The notes under the pieces: model-generated
Database searches by the model: none
What the model saw: the letters and a program-made list of their open reading frames with translations, nothing else
What the model was told of the DNA's origin: nothing
DNA from: Picochlorum sp. 'celeri'
Taxonomy: Eukaryota; Chlorophyta; Trebouxiophyceae
NCBI GenBank assembly: GCA_010909725.1
Contig: JAACMV010000002.1
Span: forward strand, 62,001-126,000
Direction of reading: 5' to 3'
Length of the DNA stretch: 64,000 bases
In this document: positions 20,086 to 31,468 of the stretch, piece by piece
Numbering within the stretch: position 1 is the stretch's first letter
Layout of the letters: every line of letters begins with the position of its first letter
Program-made: the position numbers and the translations under genes

Positions 20086-22109
20086 CTACTGGTAAACCTT
20101 GACGACAAAGCTTTCGATCTGCAGGGCATAGAAGAGAAAAATGAATAAGGAATGGAATGGAATAGATGGATGTAGATTGATTCTACTGTAATGCAATATA
20201 CCTTTTCCTTGTCCAGAGGGCAACAGCGCTTCTCCTCTGGCAACTCGAAAATCTTCTTGCAGTCCCGTCTGCACACGACTCTGTGACCGCATGGAGCAAA
20301 AATGACTTCCGCTGGTCGATCATAGCAGATGACGCATTTGTTATGATGGCACTCGTCATCAAAAGGTGATGTTTTTCTTGGGCTCCTGTGAGACCTAGAG
20401 CCAGAGGATGCAAGCCTTGCAAACAATCGCTCCCGTCTCAATATATCAAGGATCTCTTTATTTTCAAATTCATTGGCTATACTAAATGCAGTATTGCCAT
20501 CTTCATCTGCAATCGAAATCTTGGCTCCTCTGCAAGGGAAAAACACGGAAAATGCATTTGAGGATGAAAACAGAAACGACGAGCGCTATCAAACGAATCT
20601 TACCTGGAGGTCAGGAGCTTTGTCATATCAACGTCCTCATGGTGTACAGATTTTATTAAGGCAGTTCTCCCACGCTGATCAACGCCGTCAATATTTGCTC
20701 CATGTTTCAACAACAGATCAAGCAGAATCCTTGCACTTGCTGTGCTGACCCCGCTGTACACTGAATTCACGGCAAATTTCGGAATCACAGAATTCTTAGC
20801 ATCGTCAGGGATTGATGAGTACTTCAGAGAGACGAAAATTGCATCAATAATATAGCGCCTGACCATGAAATCGAACAGAGTATGTTTGCTCCTGGAGTTC
20901 TGGCCTGTTCCCCTCAAGCGTCCAAAGAGTTCCTCGAATCCAGGCAGACCAATGTCTCCAGATTCATAACCTTCAGAATCGTAGATCTCTGGATCGAAAA
21001 GTTCTGGATGATGGGGTTCATCCTCAGACTGATCATTTGTGTCATCCTGGCCCTCAGCTTCAACCTCAGAGTGCTCTTCCTCATCACCCTCCTCGTTCGT
21101 GTTTGTGATATTCTCTAGCGAGGAGCTTGCGTCATCTGAGAAGTCTTCTATCGTAGAAGACCTGTTGGAGGGTTTTATGGGCTCAAAGAGGGCTTCCTGA
21201 ACTTTTCCTTGGGCTTTTAGGAATGCAAGTCCATCCTGCAGGTTTACAAAATAGAACATGCGAGTCAGCAAAAAAAACTCTAAAAATACCATCAGCGCCT
21301 ACACTTACCTCCAAAAAATTGAGATACAAGGCTTTTCCTTGACTGATGCGTTCAATAATAATCATGAGAGGGCAATCATGAATGGAAGTGTCGCACTGGA
21401 GTAAGTTGCAGCCAGAACGAATCATGCAGTTGAAGAGATCGCGTCTCTTGCCCTCAGATTTCAACACAAAAACAGCTAGAGGGCTGAGATCCTCATCTGA
21501 TAAAGAGCTCTTAAGCACGTCACATTCACTGAAATCAAATATAGTTTTCAGGGCTCGTTCGTCCATCATCTTGGCTGCGAGGTGCAACATGTTGTAGTGC
21601 TTATGCCCTCTCTTGTTGAGTGGATATGCCTCTGGATTCTTCCTGTGATTCTTCAAATAAGTTTTCAGTCCGCTGTAATCCTTCAGTTTGATGAGAGAAA
21701 TTGGTTTATCATCCTCTGATCTCCGGAGAGATTTCTTTCTCGACTCCATTTCAGCAAAACCAGACCTGAAAAATTCCTCAATTTCCTTCTGCATTTGTTC
21801 ATAAGTTTTTGCAAAATGCTCGTCTTCTGCCACTCTCCCGTTTCCAAAGATCATGGCTAGCGTTGATACCGCCATGAAACTACCATTTTGTTGACCCTCA
21901 AGCACCTGCTGCCAAAACATATTGGTGGAAGCAGATCCAGGGCGATCGTAGCTCGCCTTCAGGGCATCAAGGAGCTCCTCCTCCCAGCTCCCGAATTCGT
22001 ACCCCCCGCGTGGAAGCATTGTACGAACTACTCTTGTTCGAAAGCCGACATCTTTGTAATCCTTCCACGAGTTGTCCAATTCCCAGAAGAATTCCTCAGC
22101 AAGGCCCAT
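20086..22109 (-). CDS. ankyrin-repeat protein with C-terminal RING finger (putative E3 ubiquitin ligase)
   Basis: The predicted protein has 597 residues in four exons: 22109-21309, 21235-20604, 20529-20202 and 20118-20086, with introns of 73, 74 and 83 bp in matching phases. Ankyrin-type repeats are seen (KHYNMLHLAAKMMDERAL; LLLKHGANIDGVDQRGRTALIKSV; GAKISIADEDGNTAFSIA). A highly acidic Glu/Asp-rich linker interrupts them. The C-terminal C3HC4-like RING reads CVICYDRPAEVIFAPCGH, CRRDC and CCPLDKEK, then IESFVVKVYQ. The last zinc ligand is Asp rather than Cys and spacing in the middle is unusual, so activity is uncertain. C-terminal RINGs of this sort transfer ubiquitin; the substrate is unknown. 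Confidence 0.78.
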
Positions 22110-22453
22110 ATTTCTCCCAGAATCACAGTTGTACGACACTGTCCTATCCTAATCCTCGATGTGACCGAATTAGACAAAATATAAAAAAAGTCAATGATAA
22201 AAATTGCAACTTTTATACCGCGGTTACATTTTCTCAATCGGACATGATTGTGAAACACCGGGATCGAATTCAACCAGCGCAATAGTGCGCATCGATCCAG
22301 GTACCTGGATCCAGGTAGCTACGCCAGATGGGATGACTGTGCAATGCGAGTAACGCAGTGAAATACTGTGTAGGACGATTTACAAATCTCGGCCACTCTC
22401 CTCCCAAAAGTGGTGGGCGATTTGACGGGAACAGCAGAATTACATGTTCATCT
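22110..22453. other. intergenic upstream of the ankyrin-RING gene
   Basis: This 344-bp stretch lies between two minus-strand genes. A short direct repeat GGTACCTGGATCCAGGTA near 22300 is internally palindromic. No gene is seen. Confidence 0.4.
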
Positions 22454-23015
22454 CTAATAAATTCTCTTTTTGAAGATGACAATTGATGCAATGTTTGCCA
22501 CAACTACACATGCAGCCGCAATGAAAAGCAGATCCTGCAGCTTGGCCTTAGGATTCACTGTTGCTCTATATACATAAAATACCGAGTACACTAAGATGGG
22601 AGAGAAGGCAATCAAAGTTCCAGCATTCGTGAACCCTAAGAAACCAGATGATTGATTCGCTGCATCCACTGCCTCATCAGCCACAGCGGGTCCACAGTAT
22701 CCCATCAGACTCATCGCCATTGGCAGAGGCATGTTCAGTAGCGAATCTGTGAGAGAGGGCTTGAGCTCTTGCGTCTTCTGATTCTGCATCCTCGCTCTGC
22801 AGAGTCTCCTCTTCGTACCACCCACTCTGCACAGCATATTGCCACATCAACCATTCAGTCACCCTTGAACAATTTCATTCCAAACATGGAAAACATTATT
22901 GTGCAAAAACAAGCGCTATGGCCATAATGCGAGCCTATCGCAACCAGTACCTTGCTGCTCCATTCCCAGCCAACGCAACTTTGCTAAATGGATGGGTTTT
23001 TGTGACGGCTACCAT
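22454..23015 (-). CDS. unknown chloroplast (probably thylakoid) membrane protein
   Basis: I do not recognise the family. Two exons (23015-22951 and 22826-22454, 124-bp intron, phase 2) give 145 residues. Exon 1 supplies an ATG and a typical transit peptide (MVAVTKTHPFSKVALAGNG), followed by Arg-rich sequence and a possible lumenal signal ending near AVADEA. The mature part has two membrane helices, TLIAFSPILVYSVFYVY and LLFIAAACVVVANIASIVIF, separated by a short basic loop and ending in KKRIY. Size and topology resemble small photosynthetic-complex subunits or assembly factors. The function is not assigned. Confidence 0.7.
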
Positions 23016-23550
23016 GCTGAAACTTTCAGAAAACAATAAAAAATGATTAAAGGAATTTCCAAATCCACAACAAGTGGCCGAAACAGGCCATCACATCGTT
23101 GCCAAATCCATTGCCATCTGGATAATCCGCAAGATTGGTCTCAAATCCTAGTGAGTAGCACCATCAGACTTGATGGTCTCGACACTGCCCAACAAGCAAT
23201 GACCGGATCACAGGTGTCCTATCGAATGTCTCTAAACACGAACAGGTCACTGCCGATAGGCATTCTGCCTGTTTGACGCTAGCAAGGTGTCTGGCTGCAG
23301 CCAAATATGGCTGCTCTTGAGAGCGCCCTCACATCTTGCCAGACTGTGCAGGCATTAATCCACCAAATCTCTGCGTCCAAGTACCTCAGTGGCGCATTGT
23401 CAACGTAAGTAACATAAGCATATTTGAAAAATATGTCTGTCAAAATGTATACCATGGTCTGCGATAAATGCAGTATTCGGCCCACCTGTGGTAGGCCTTG
23501 GTCCTCCAAGCAGCAAGGTGCGTTAAGACTGAGTAGTTGGACACCCATTC
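23016..23550. other. 535-bp divergent interval upstream of SufD
   Basis: This lies between the divergent thylakoid-protein and SufD genes and should contain both promoters. Only short shadow frames are present, and I see no RNA gene. Confidence 0.45.
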
Positions 23551-24996
23551 ATGGTCAGATCTAACCATCGTAAGATAATTTCTGAAATAGGGAGCGGGCA
23601 CAAGGCAAATAGGCGAAACATGGCCCTGCAAATGTGCTCTGCGAGGACAGACAATGTCATGGCTACAGTATCACCAAGCGATATTGAGGATCCTTGGCTG
23701 GCCCAAGTTGCTTCTGTAGCATTTGATGGGATCCAAAGCCCAGCAATGGAGGGTTTGAACGATGTTTGCGCAAGTGCAGTCAAGTCGCTCCGCGTTCCCA
23801 CGACTCGAAATGAGGAATACAGGTTCACGGATTTGTCTTGCCTGACGGGACTCAATGCTTGCGTGCCAGAAACGCCTACAGAGGATATGATCACAGAAAT
23901 TGCCTCCAAGTCTACATTAAAGTGCGATTCCATCAGGATTGTCTTGGTCAACGGTCAGGTCCATGCTGTTGACACAGGGGCTGTCCAGCTTCCAAGCGAT
24001 GTGTATGTCGGACCTGTAGCCAATGCTCCAAGAGACGTTCTCAAGTTTTCTTTGGGTGCTCAATCAAAGACTCGTGGGGGACCGTTTGCCACCCTCAATG
24101 GAGCAAGCGCAAAGGATTGTGCAGTCATCTACATTCCGGAGGACTGCAATCTGGAGGCACCAATTCACATCATCAATATCTCGTCAGGGGGGAAGGATGG
24201 AAACACCATCGCATTCTCCTCCCCTCGTACTCTTGTTTTCCTTGAATCAGGAGCATCTGCTCAGCTTGTTGAGGAATATGTGACACTGAATGGCTCTGGC
24301 AATGGCACATATGCAAGCATACCTGTGACGGAAATCGAATTGGACGATAATGCATCATTGTCACACAAGTTTGTGGAATTAGAAGACGAAAATGCAATCA
24401 ATTTGAAATCTACATTAGTGTCACAGGGAACTGAAAGCTCTTACTCTCTCATCGAAGTCAGGCTCGGTGGAAAGTTGAGCCGACATGATGCAAGCATTGT
24501 TCAGCTGGGGGAACGCACCTCTACTGAAATGAAACACTTTATACTTGCCGGAGAGGACCAACTTCATGATTTGCACACAAAACTAGCACTGGATCATCCA
24601 GAAGGTACAGCAGACCAGATTCATAAATGCATTGCTGCAACTGATTCATCAAAGGGAGTTTTTGATGGCAATGTCAAAGTCAATAGGATGGCACAGAGGA
24701 CAGATGCAGGACAGTTGAGCAAGAACCTGCTGCTCGCCCCCAAAGCAACTGTTAATGTGAAGCCAAATCTTCAAATTATTGCGGATGATGTCAAGTGCAC
24801 TCACGGCTGCACCGTGAGTGACTTGGAAGAGGAGCAACTGTTTTACCTCCAGGCAAGAGGGATTGACCCCATGACTGCACGGAAGATGCTCGTGTATTCA
24901 TTTGGTGGGGAGGTTATTCAGCGATTGGAAGATCCATCGCTGACCGACAGGGTGCAAGAACAAGCAACTGAAAGTTTGAACAAAGTTTTTAATTGA
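23551..24996 (+). CDS. SUFD: SufD, chloroplast Fe-S cluster scaffold subunit
   Basis: SufD joins SufB and SufC in the plastid SUF complex that builds iron-sulfur clusters for photosystem I and ferredoxins. The 481-residue protein has an N-terminal transit peptide (about 35 residues), the RNEEYRFTDLS block typical of SufD, a parallel beta-helix core, and the conserved C-terminal region HDLHTKLALDHPEGTADQIHK, GVFDGNVKVNRMAQRTDAGQLSKNLLL, KPNLQIIADDVKCTHGCTV and ARGIDPMTARKMLVYSFGGEV. It is intronless. It ends only 15 bp from the convergent CCB gene. Confidence 0.95.
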   Translation: MVRSNHRKIISEIGSGHKANRRNMALQMCSARTDNVMATVSPSDIEDPWLAQVASVAFDGIQSPAMEGLNDVCASAVKSLRVPTTRNEEYRFTDLSCLTGLNACVPETPTEDMITEIASKSTLKCDSIRIVLVNGQVHAVDTGAVQLPSDVYVGPVANAPRDVLKFSLGAQSKTRGGPFATLNGASAKDCAVIYIPEDCNLEAPIHIINISSGGKDGNTIAFSSPRTLVFLESGASAQLVEEYVTLNGSGNGTYASIPVTEIELDDNASLSHKFVELEDENAINLKSTLVSQGTESSYSLIEVRLGGKLSRHDASIVQLGERTSTEMKHFILAGEDQLHDLHTKLALDHPEGTADQIHKCIAATDSSKGVFDGNVKVNRMAQRTDAGQLSKNLLLAPKATVNVKPNLQIIADDVKCTHGCTVSDLEEEQLFYLQARGIDPMTARKMLVYSFGGEVIQRLEDPSLTDRVQEQATESLNKVFN

Positions 24997-25011
24997 TATT
25001 TCACGTGCATT

Positions 25012-25914
25012 TTATTCGATACTATTCAATTCAAAGGCAAAATATAACTTTGATGCAACAGATTTGCACCATGCCAATTCCTTTGCACTGATTGCCCGCT
25101 CTCTGTCGCACACGAGCAGCATGCAACCAACATCAGGTAATGTGCCATCAGCAAGCGTCTGCAGAGGAGAAACTGGTATTTGCACCACACCACCTGCGCC
25201 TGATGGAACAATCCCACATGTACTATACTTGGATGAACTGATCTCTGCCTTGCTTTGCAAATATCGAAAGTGTGAAGCCTCCTCGATACCCAACCTTTTA
25301 TACTCCTTCAATGCTAGATTCAAACAATCTTTACCCTGAATTGCCACTCCAAGTGCGCCTCGGCATAGTACCATCTCACCTCTAATATACAGACACATGC
25401 CACAGACATTGGCATTTTTCAATACAGCAAATGAAGCCCACGCCGCTTCTTCCTTCTGCGCCTCTGACATGGATTCTGAAATAGCAAAGACGTTGGAAGA
25501 ACCCTCCAAATCCTCTACTGGAGCTCTTCGCCCTTTGCCAGGCGTTGACTCTTCTATTGTCCTCTGCAGTGTTGGTGCTACGATGCCCACCCCAGCCAAC
25601 ACCATGCCCAGCACCTCAGTCACCGTCTGCGAAGGCCCAGATGATTCTCCAGATATAATATGATTGGCGACCAGCAAACATGCGCCCACAACCCCCACAA
25701 CCCTCGGGATCAGAGCGTCGTCAAACCCAGGGATACCAAGAGTGAAACGAAACACAGCGAGCTCTACATCCTCATTGGAAGCTCGAGCGTATACTCGACG
25801 CCATCCACTCTGTGAATGATATGATATATACCTCGAACGCGTCATCATCTGGCTCTGCCTAGGCAAACGGTGTTCACAGGGACTCCAGGACCCTGACGCC
25901 AGCACAGCCTTCAT
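25012..25914 (-). CDS. CCB2/CCB4-type cofactor assembly factor of cytochrome b6f
   Basis: CCB2 and CCB4 are paired thylakoid membrane proteins that attach haem c-i to cytochrome b6. The signature FRFTLGIPGFDDALIPRVVG follows a 50-residue transit peptide, and two membrane helices come next (VVGACLLVANHII and LGMVLAGVGIVAPTL). A long stroma-type C-terminal domain of about 170 residues follows. I cannot be sure whether this is CCB2 or CCB4. The ATG at 25914 is the first in frame. The gene is intronless and the product is 300 residues. Confidence 0.8.
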   Translation of the reverse strand: MKAVLASGSWSPCEHRLPRQSQMMTRSRYISYHSQSGWRRVYARASNEDVELAVFRFTLGIPGFDDALIPRVVGVVGACLLVANHIISGESSGPSQTVTEVLGMVLAGVGIVAPTLQRTIEESTPGKGRRAPVEDLEGSSNVFAISESMSEAQKEEAAWASFAVLKNANVCGMCLYIRGEMVLCRGALGVAIQGKDCLNLALKEYKRLGIEEASHFRYLQSKAEISSSKYSTCGIVPSGAGGVVQIPVSPLQTLADGTLPDVGCMLLVCDRERAISAKELAWCKSVASKLYFAFELNSIE

Positions 25915-26175
25915 TCCAAATCAATGTCATACAACAGCGATGGTCAATTCATATGATTTTGTACATTATGTAAAAAATTAAGATATGCCGCATTCAAGGC
26001 GTTCCATAGAGTCATGGGTGGGGAATGCATTTTGAGTGTTGGGTACGTACCCATCACCAATGCATTGGATGTGGAGGCCATGCATCGTTTCAAAAAAATA
26101 CCATCATCTGCGGCTACAGATTCACCGAGCACATGACGCAACCAAAAAAATAAAAAAATACGGCATTAATTGCTC

Positions 26176-27322
26176 ATGTCCTCATCCTCTCTGTATCCCA
26201 TCTCTGGTGTACCGCCACTGAGGGAGACGAGAGTACGAACACAGTCAACACGGATTTCAGCCACTGGCCTGCGTCTCAAGGTCTATGACTTGCATGATAG
26301 AGTAGTACCTTTTGAGGAGGTACGATTTGATTGGCAGTATCATTCAAACGCGCGACACAGCGATAGGGAGAGAGCAATGAGACTGTTTTTGGTAAAACAT
26401 ACACACATACAATGCTGTAACCCACACTAATTAATGAATTACAATGCAGGGTTGGAGGTGGCAAAAAGCTCTTGTTGAAGAGACAATTTCAGGTTCGTCT
26501 TGATGCTGTCAAAAGTATACGTCATACCCTCTGCTAGTACTCGTGATACTGATGGTCACTTGCCACAAATGATGCAGGTGGTACAGATCTCCTTGGGTCT
26601 CTCATCATCCTCCAGCATGACCCAGTGTATACTCTTGGGGAAGGGTCCACACTAGATAATTTAAAATTTGATGTCGATAATCCCCCTCATCCCCTCTTCC
26701 GTATAGAGCGAGGAGGCGAAGTGACATACCATGGGCCAGGCCAGCTTGTCATGTATCCAATTTTGAATTTAAAACTGCTGCAGACAGATCTCCACTGGTA
26801 CTTGAGAAATTTGGAACAAATAATCATTGCGTAGGTAGTTTGCCTGATAAATAAATATCATGCCCTCTCCTTCCGACATGTCTCATGTGACAAGGTATTG
26901 TGTGCGTGTTCAGGTGTTTAGAAAATGTGTCAGGCATCACAGCTGATAGGATCCAGGGCCTCACTGGTGTTTGGGTAGGGAATCAAAAAGTAGCAGCTAT
27001 AGGTATACGTGCAACTAAATGGGTGACATATCACGGACTGGCGCTCAATGTTACCACCAACATTGATGAGTTTGAATGCATTATTCCATGTGGCATAGAA
27101 GACAAGTCTGTGACCAGTGTGCATCATATCTTGCACCAGAAAAGCATTGAAGACGGTTACCAGTACGTTCCAGAAACCATCTCAACGCCAGCAGAGGATA
27201 CCTTACTGTTGGAATATAGCTATGGACTTCAAGATGCCTTCTCACACATCTTTGGCCTTGACATGGACGATTTCTGTGTGGTCTCTGGACAAGATGCCAT
27301 TGACGAATTAAACAATAAGTAG
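26176..27322 (+). CDS. LIP2: octanoyltransferase (LipB/LIP2)
   Basis: LipB moves the octanoyl group from acyl carrier protein to target proteins, the first step of protein lipoylation in mitochondria or plastids. Four exons are predicted: 26176-26319, 26450-26492, 26578-26830 and 26914-27322, with introns of 130, 85 and 83 bp; the phases agree and give 282 residues. Family blocks run across the junctions: VVPFEE joined to [42 protein letters not shown], and GLTGVWVG. The catalytic pair is visible as the Lys in NQKVAAIG and the Cys in [12 protein letters not shown]. The stop is 20 bp before the SKI2 start on the same strand. Confidence 0.92.
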
Positions 27323-27342
27323 CATATATTTATGTAAACGAT

Positions 27343-30300
27343 ATGGTTGAGGGGAATGGCGGGATGGATGAGGCAAAGAGTCAGGACGGTACCAGTCCCA
27401 ACTCTGCTGAATGCCTCAGAAGGACCAACCTCAGGGCAATGTGCCCAGATGATACCAAGGAAAAGGTATGTGTACTGTAATGAATGCCAGTGAAGGGTTA
27501 TACATGCGTCACTGTGTTTGAGCTTGATATTTTTTCAGGAAGAATTTTTGAAGAATGCTCGAAAGAGCCTGGCGTCGCGGACGGATGGGGCTTCTGATGT
27601 ACTGAAACCATTGGATCTGAAAAGGGCTTTGAGGAGTTCGGCATACTATTCCGGCGTGAGATCTTTTGAGGTTCCTTTCACTCCGTTTCCGCTGCCTTTC
27701 AAACCAACCACTGGTATTCGTTTCCTGGCGCGAGATCCTTTCGATGACCCGGAGAATGCGCGGGTTCGATATGAGGAGGTATTCTACGATGATGATCGAC
27801 AGGGGAAGGTGTCGCCATTGGTCGGGATTGATCCGAACAGCAAAGAGTATGTCAGGGGTGGTTCTAGGAATGCGTCTGCCCCGCATCTTCCTGGCGGAGA
27901 GGCTTGGAGTACAGTTGAGATGACACCAGAGCAGAAAGCTCTTGTGGAGGAAGCAAAATCTCTCAAGTGGATACGCGAATTAGAAAGCGGGGATCCTCCA
28001 GAATTGGAGGTACCTGGCTTTAGCGAATACCTCGTGTCTTTGGAGCACTCTGGAGCTGGAATGGTGGAAGACGACGCGAAAGAGATTGACCACAGAGACG
28101 TGCATCAAGAAGAAGAAGAAGCAGCAAAAGTAAATGTACAAAGTCTATTTGATGGCATACTGCCGTTTGATGACTCGGAGGATGAGGGAGAGGAGCTTGG
28201 ATCTGACAAGGTCAAGGTGGAGCCAATAGAAGAGGACAGACCTGTCAGCCCTGAGAAGGACATGGTTTCTCTCATTGATAATGTTTTAGAGGGTACAATG
28301 GATTTATCGGAGGCCTTACCAGAGGTCGACAAGGACGGGAAATTAAAAACAGAGGAGAAAGTTTGGGCTGTGAGGGAAAAGGTTGATAATTTGGAAGAGC
28401 AGTGGCATCAAATACTGCCGATTTTAGCGCATAAATATCCTTTTGAGCTAGATACGTTTCAGAAAGAGGCGATTATTCATATGGAACGTGGCGATTCGGT
28501 ATTTGTTGCAGCTCATACATCAGCTGGGAAAACTGTTGCTGCAGAGTATGCTTTTGCTCTCGCTGAGAAGAATTGCACAAGAGCTGTGTATACATCTCCG
28601 ATCAAGACAATTAGCAATCAAAAGTTCAGAGATTTTAGTGGCCAGTTCGAGGTTGGTTTGTTGACAGGAGATGTGAGCATCAAACCTGAAAGCACATGCC
28701 TCATTATGACCACGGAGATTCTTCGATCAATGCTCTACAAGGGTGCTGATATCATCAGAGACATTGAATGGGTCATCTTCGACGAAGTGCACTATGTAAA
28801 TGATGCCGAGCGGGGAGTTGTCTGGGAAGAGGTCATCATTATGTTACCAGACCATATAAAGTTGTTACTCTTGTCTGCAACAGTCCCCAATGTTCTCGAA
28901 TTCGCAAACTGGGTTGGGAAAACAAAGCAGAAGAAAGTCTTTGTGACTGGAACGAGCAAAAGGCCAGTTCCTCTGGAACATATGTTGTATTATGGCGGTC
29001 ATTTCTATCCAGTGTGCTCCCATGAAACGTATGACCCATCTGGCTGGAAGAGGGCAAAGGAGGAGTACAAGAAGAAGTCAGGGATCCCAAAGACAAAGGC
29101 TGAAGCCAAGCAGCAGCTTCCCACAGGTCGTGGTGGTCCTCCAAAGCATAATGCTAAGGTTCCTGGATCGATGACGGCAATGGGTGGTTCGCGTATGAAA
29201 TCGCCAGAAATGAAGTTGAAGTCAGAGAGAAGTCAATGGGGCAACTTGATTGAAAAGTTCAAGAAAAAAGCATTGCTGCCCATGGTGGCCTTTTGCTTCA
29301 GTAAAAAACGGTGTGATGCGATTGCGGATTCGCTTCGAACCCTAGATCTCACGTCGCATGGGGAGAAGAGTGAAATACATGTGTTCTGTGACAAAGCTTT
29401 TGGGCGCCTGTGCACTAGTGACAGGAATCTTCCTCAACTTCTTCGATTGAAAGAGATGCTCAAAAGGGGTGTCGGGGTACATCATGCTGGTCTATTGCCG
29501 ATAGTAAAGGAAGTTGTGGAGATGCTTTTCTGCAGAGGTGTCATCAAAGTATTGTTTGCAACAGAAACATTTGCAATGGGCGTCAACGCCCCAGCCCGAG
29601 CAGTGGTGTTCCAATCCACAAGAAAGCATGACGGAAGGGAATTCAGGAATTTGTTGCCAGGAGAGTACACTCAAATGGCTGGAAGAGCTGGAAGGAGGGG
29701 CTTAGATTCTGTAGGGACAGTTGTCATTGCTTGCTGGGAGGAGATCATGCCAGAGTTGGACTTGAAAAGGATGCTCACAGGTTCTGCGACAAGGCTAGAA
29801 AGTCAATTTAGACTCACATACAGTATGATATTGAATCTTTTGCGGGTAGAGGATTTGAAGATAGAGGACATGATGCGAAGGAGTTTTGCAGAATTTCATG
29901 CCCAGCGATCAGGTCCTCAGGACCGTGAAACAATGAGGATAGGGCAAAAGGCCTTGGACAATCTGCGAGCGAGACCCTGGCCAAATTCACCTCAGGATTT
30001 GACTAAAGAAGAAATTGAAGACTACGTAGATTTATCGTTGAATGCGGAGAGGCTGACGGAGATCATTCAGGAGGAGGTCATGTCATCCAAGGGTGCTCTG
30101 AATGCTCTGGTCCATGGTAGGATTGTGTTGATTGGGAGGCAGCAAGCAAGTTTGACTGACATTGGCATTGTCATTAAACAATCAGGGGATAGTAAAAATA
30201 AAAAGAAAACAAAGCCACCCAGTGCTATGTCACAAGACTCAGACAAGGGAACGTGCATTGTGCTCAAAACTGTGAGGAAATCCCCCTTGGAAGGCGTCAC

Positions 30301-31459
30301 TAAAGTTGAGAAAGTCAATTCTAAACCAGAAGCTTCAAACACCTTGGAGGATCCATTTGCTGGTATGAAGACTGTCTCAAAGAAGTCCGACGACTTGGAT
30401 GACATGTTTGCAGGAATGAAGGTCTCTGGGAAGAACAAGCCTGTGGCAAAGGCAATCAACTTGCCCCACGAGGGCATAGTCGGCGGTGTCTCGTATATCA
30501 TATGCGAGGAGAACGTACAAAATATTGTGGGTGTTACAAAGCAAAAGTTGGATCATATCAGTGCGGATGCAGTCATGAGTGGCAATGAGGGTAAGATTGC
30601 ACTGGCCGTTCAAGAGATTCAGCAAATTGAAACAAGTGACCTCGAACTGATGGATCCAATCTCGGATCTGAAGGTCACCAGGATTGACATGGTGTCTTTC
30701 ATAAGAGAAAGACAAATTTATCTTGACAGGATGATGAAGTTCAGAGGCAGCAATGATCCAATACTCCCGGAAATGGTTGCGCATGTAAAGAGCGAGATGC
30801 TTCTTCAGAGAAGGCTCAAGTCCCTGGTCGACAGAACAGGAGAGGCTGGGCTATCTCAGATGCCAGAATTTTTGCAACGAGTAAAGGTGCTTCAAAGTAT
30901 GGGATATGTGCGATCAGATAAGACGGTCACGATGAAAGGTCGTGTAGCATGTGAGATCAACAGTGGAAGCGAACTTGTTGGAACTGAGATAATTTTTGGC
31001 GGCCTCTTGTCTGACTTGTCCCCCCAGGAGGCAGTGGCTCTCTTGAGTGCCCTAGTTTTCCAGGATAAAACCGAATGCAACTTTTTGGAAGACATTCCTG
31101 CTAAATTAGTCATGGCATACGAGCATGCCAATGCTGTGGCCTGGAACGCAGGACAGGAGCAGGAGAAATTTGGCCTGAACATTGCAGCGGACGAATTCGT
31201 CAAAGAAACATTAAACTTCGGTCTCATGTCAGTCGTGTATCACTGGGCTTCAGGAATGCCCTTCTCCGATCTTTGCTCATTGACTGATGTCATGGAAGGT
31301 TCAATCGTGAGGTGCATAGTTCGTTTAGATGAAACCTGCAGAGAATTCCGGGATGCAGCACGGGTGATGGGAGATATGAAGTTATATAAACAGATGCAGG
31401 AGGCATCTGACAGTATTAAAAGGGATATTGTTTTTGCAGCATCATTGTACATCGTGTAA
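27343..31459 (+). CDS. SKI2: SKI2-type DExH RNA helicase
   Basis: SKI2 feeds RNA into the cytoplasmic exosome as part of the SKI complex. Exon 1 (27343-27465) supplies MVEGNGGMDEAK and is joined over a 73-bp intron to exon 2 (27539-31459), giving 1,347 residues. Motifs in order: FQKEAI, AHTSAGKTVAAEYA (Walker A), DEVHYVND (DExH), LLSATVPN, FVTGTSKRPVPLEH, VGVHHAGLLP, FAMGVNAPARAVVFQ and QMAGRAGRRGLD. The arch insertion and DSHCT-like C-terminus follow, and RRSFAEFHAQR is typical of the SKI2/MTR4 family. The long N-terminal region with VPFTPFPLPF favours SKI2 over MTR4. It ends 9 bp from the convergent kinase gene. Confidence 0.92.
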
Positions 31460-31468
31460 TTTATTTAT

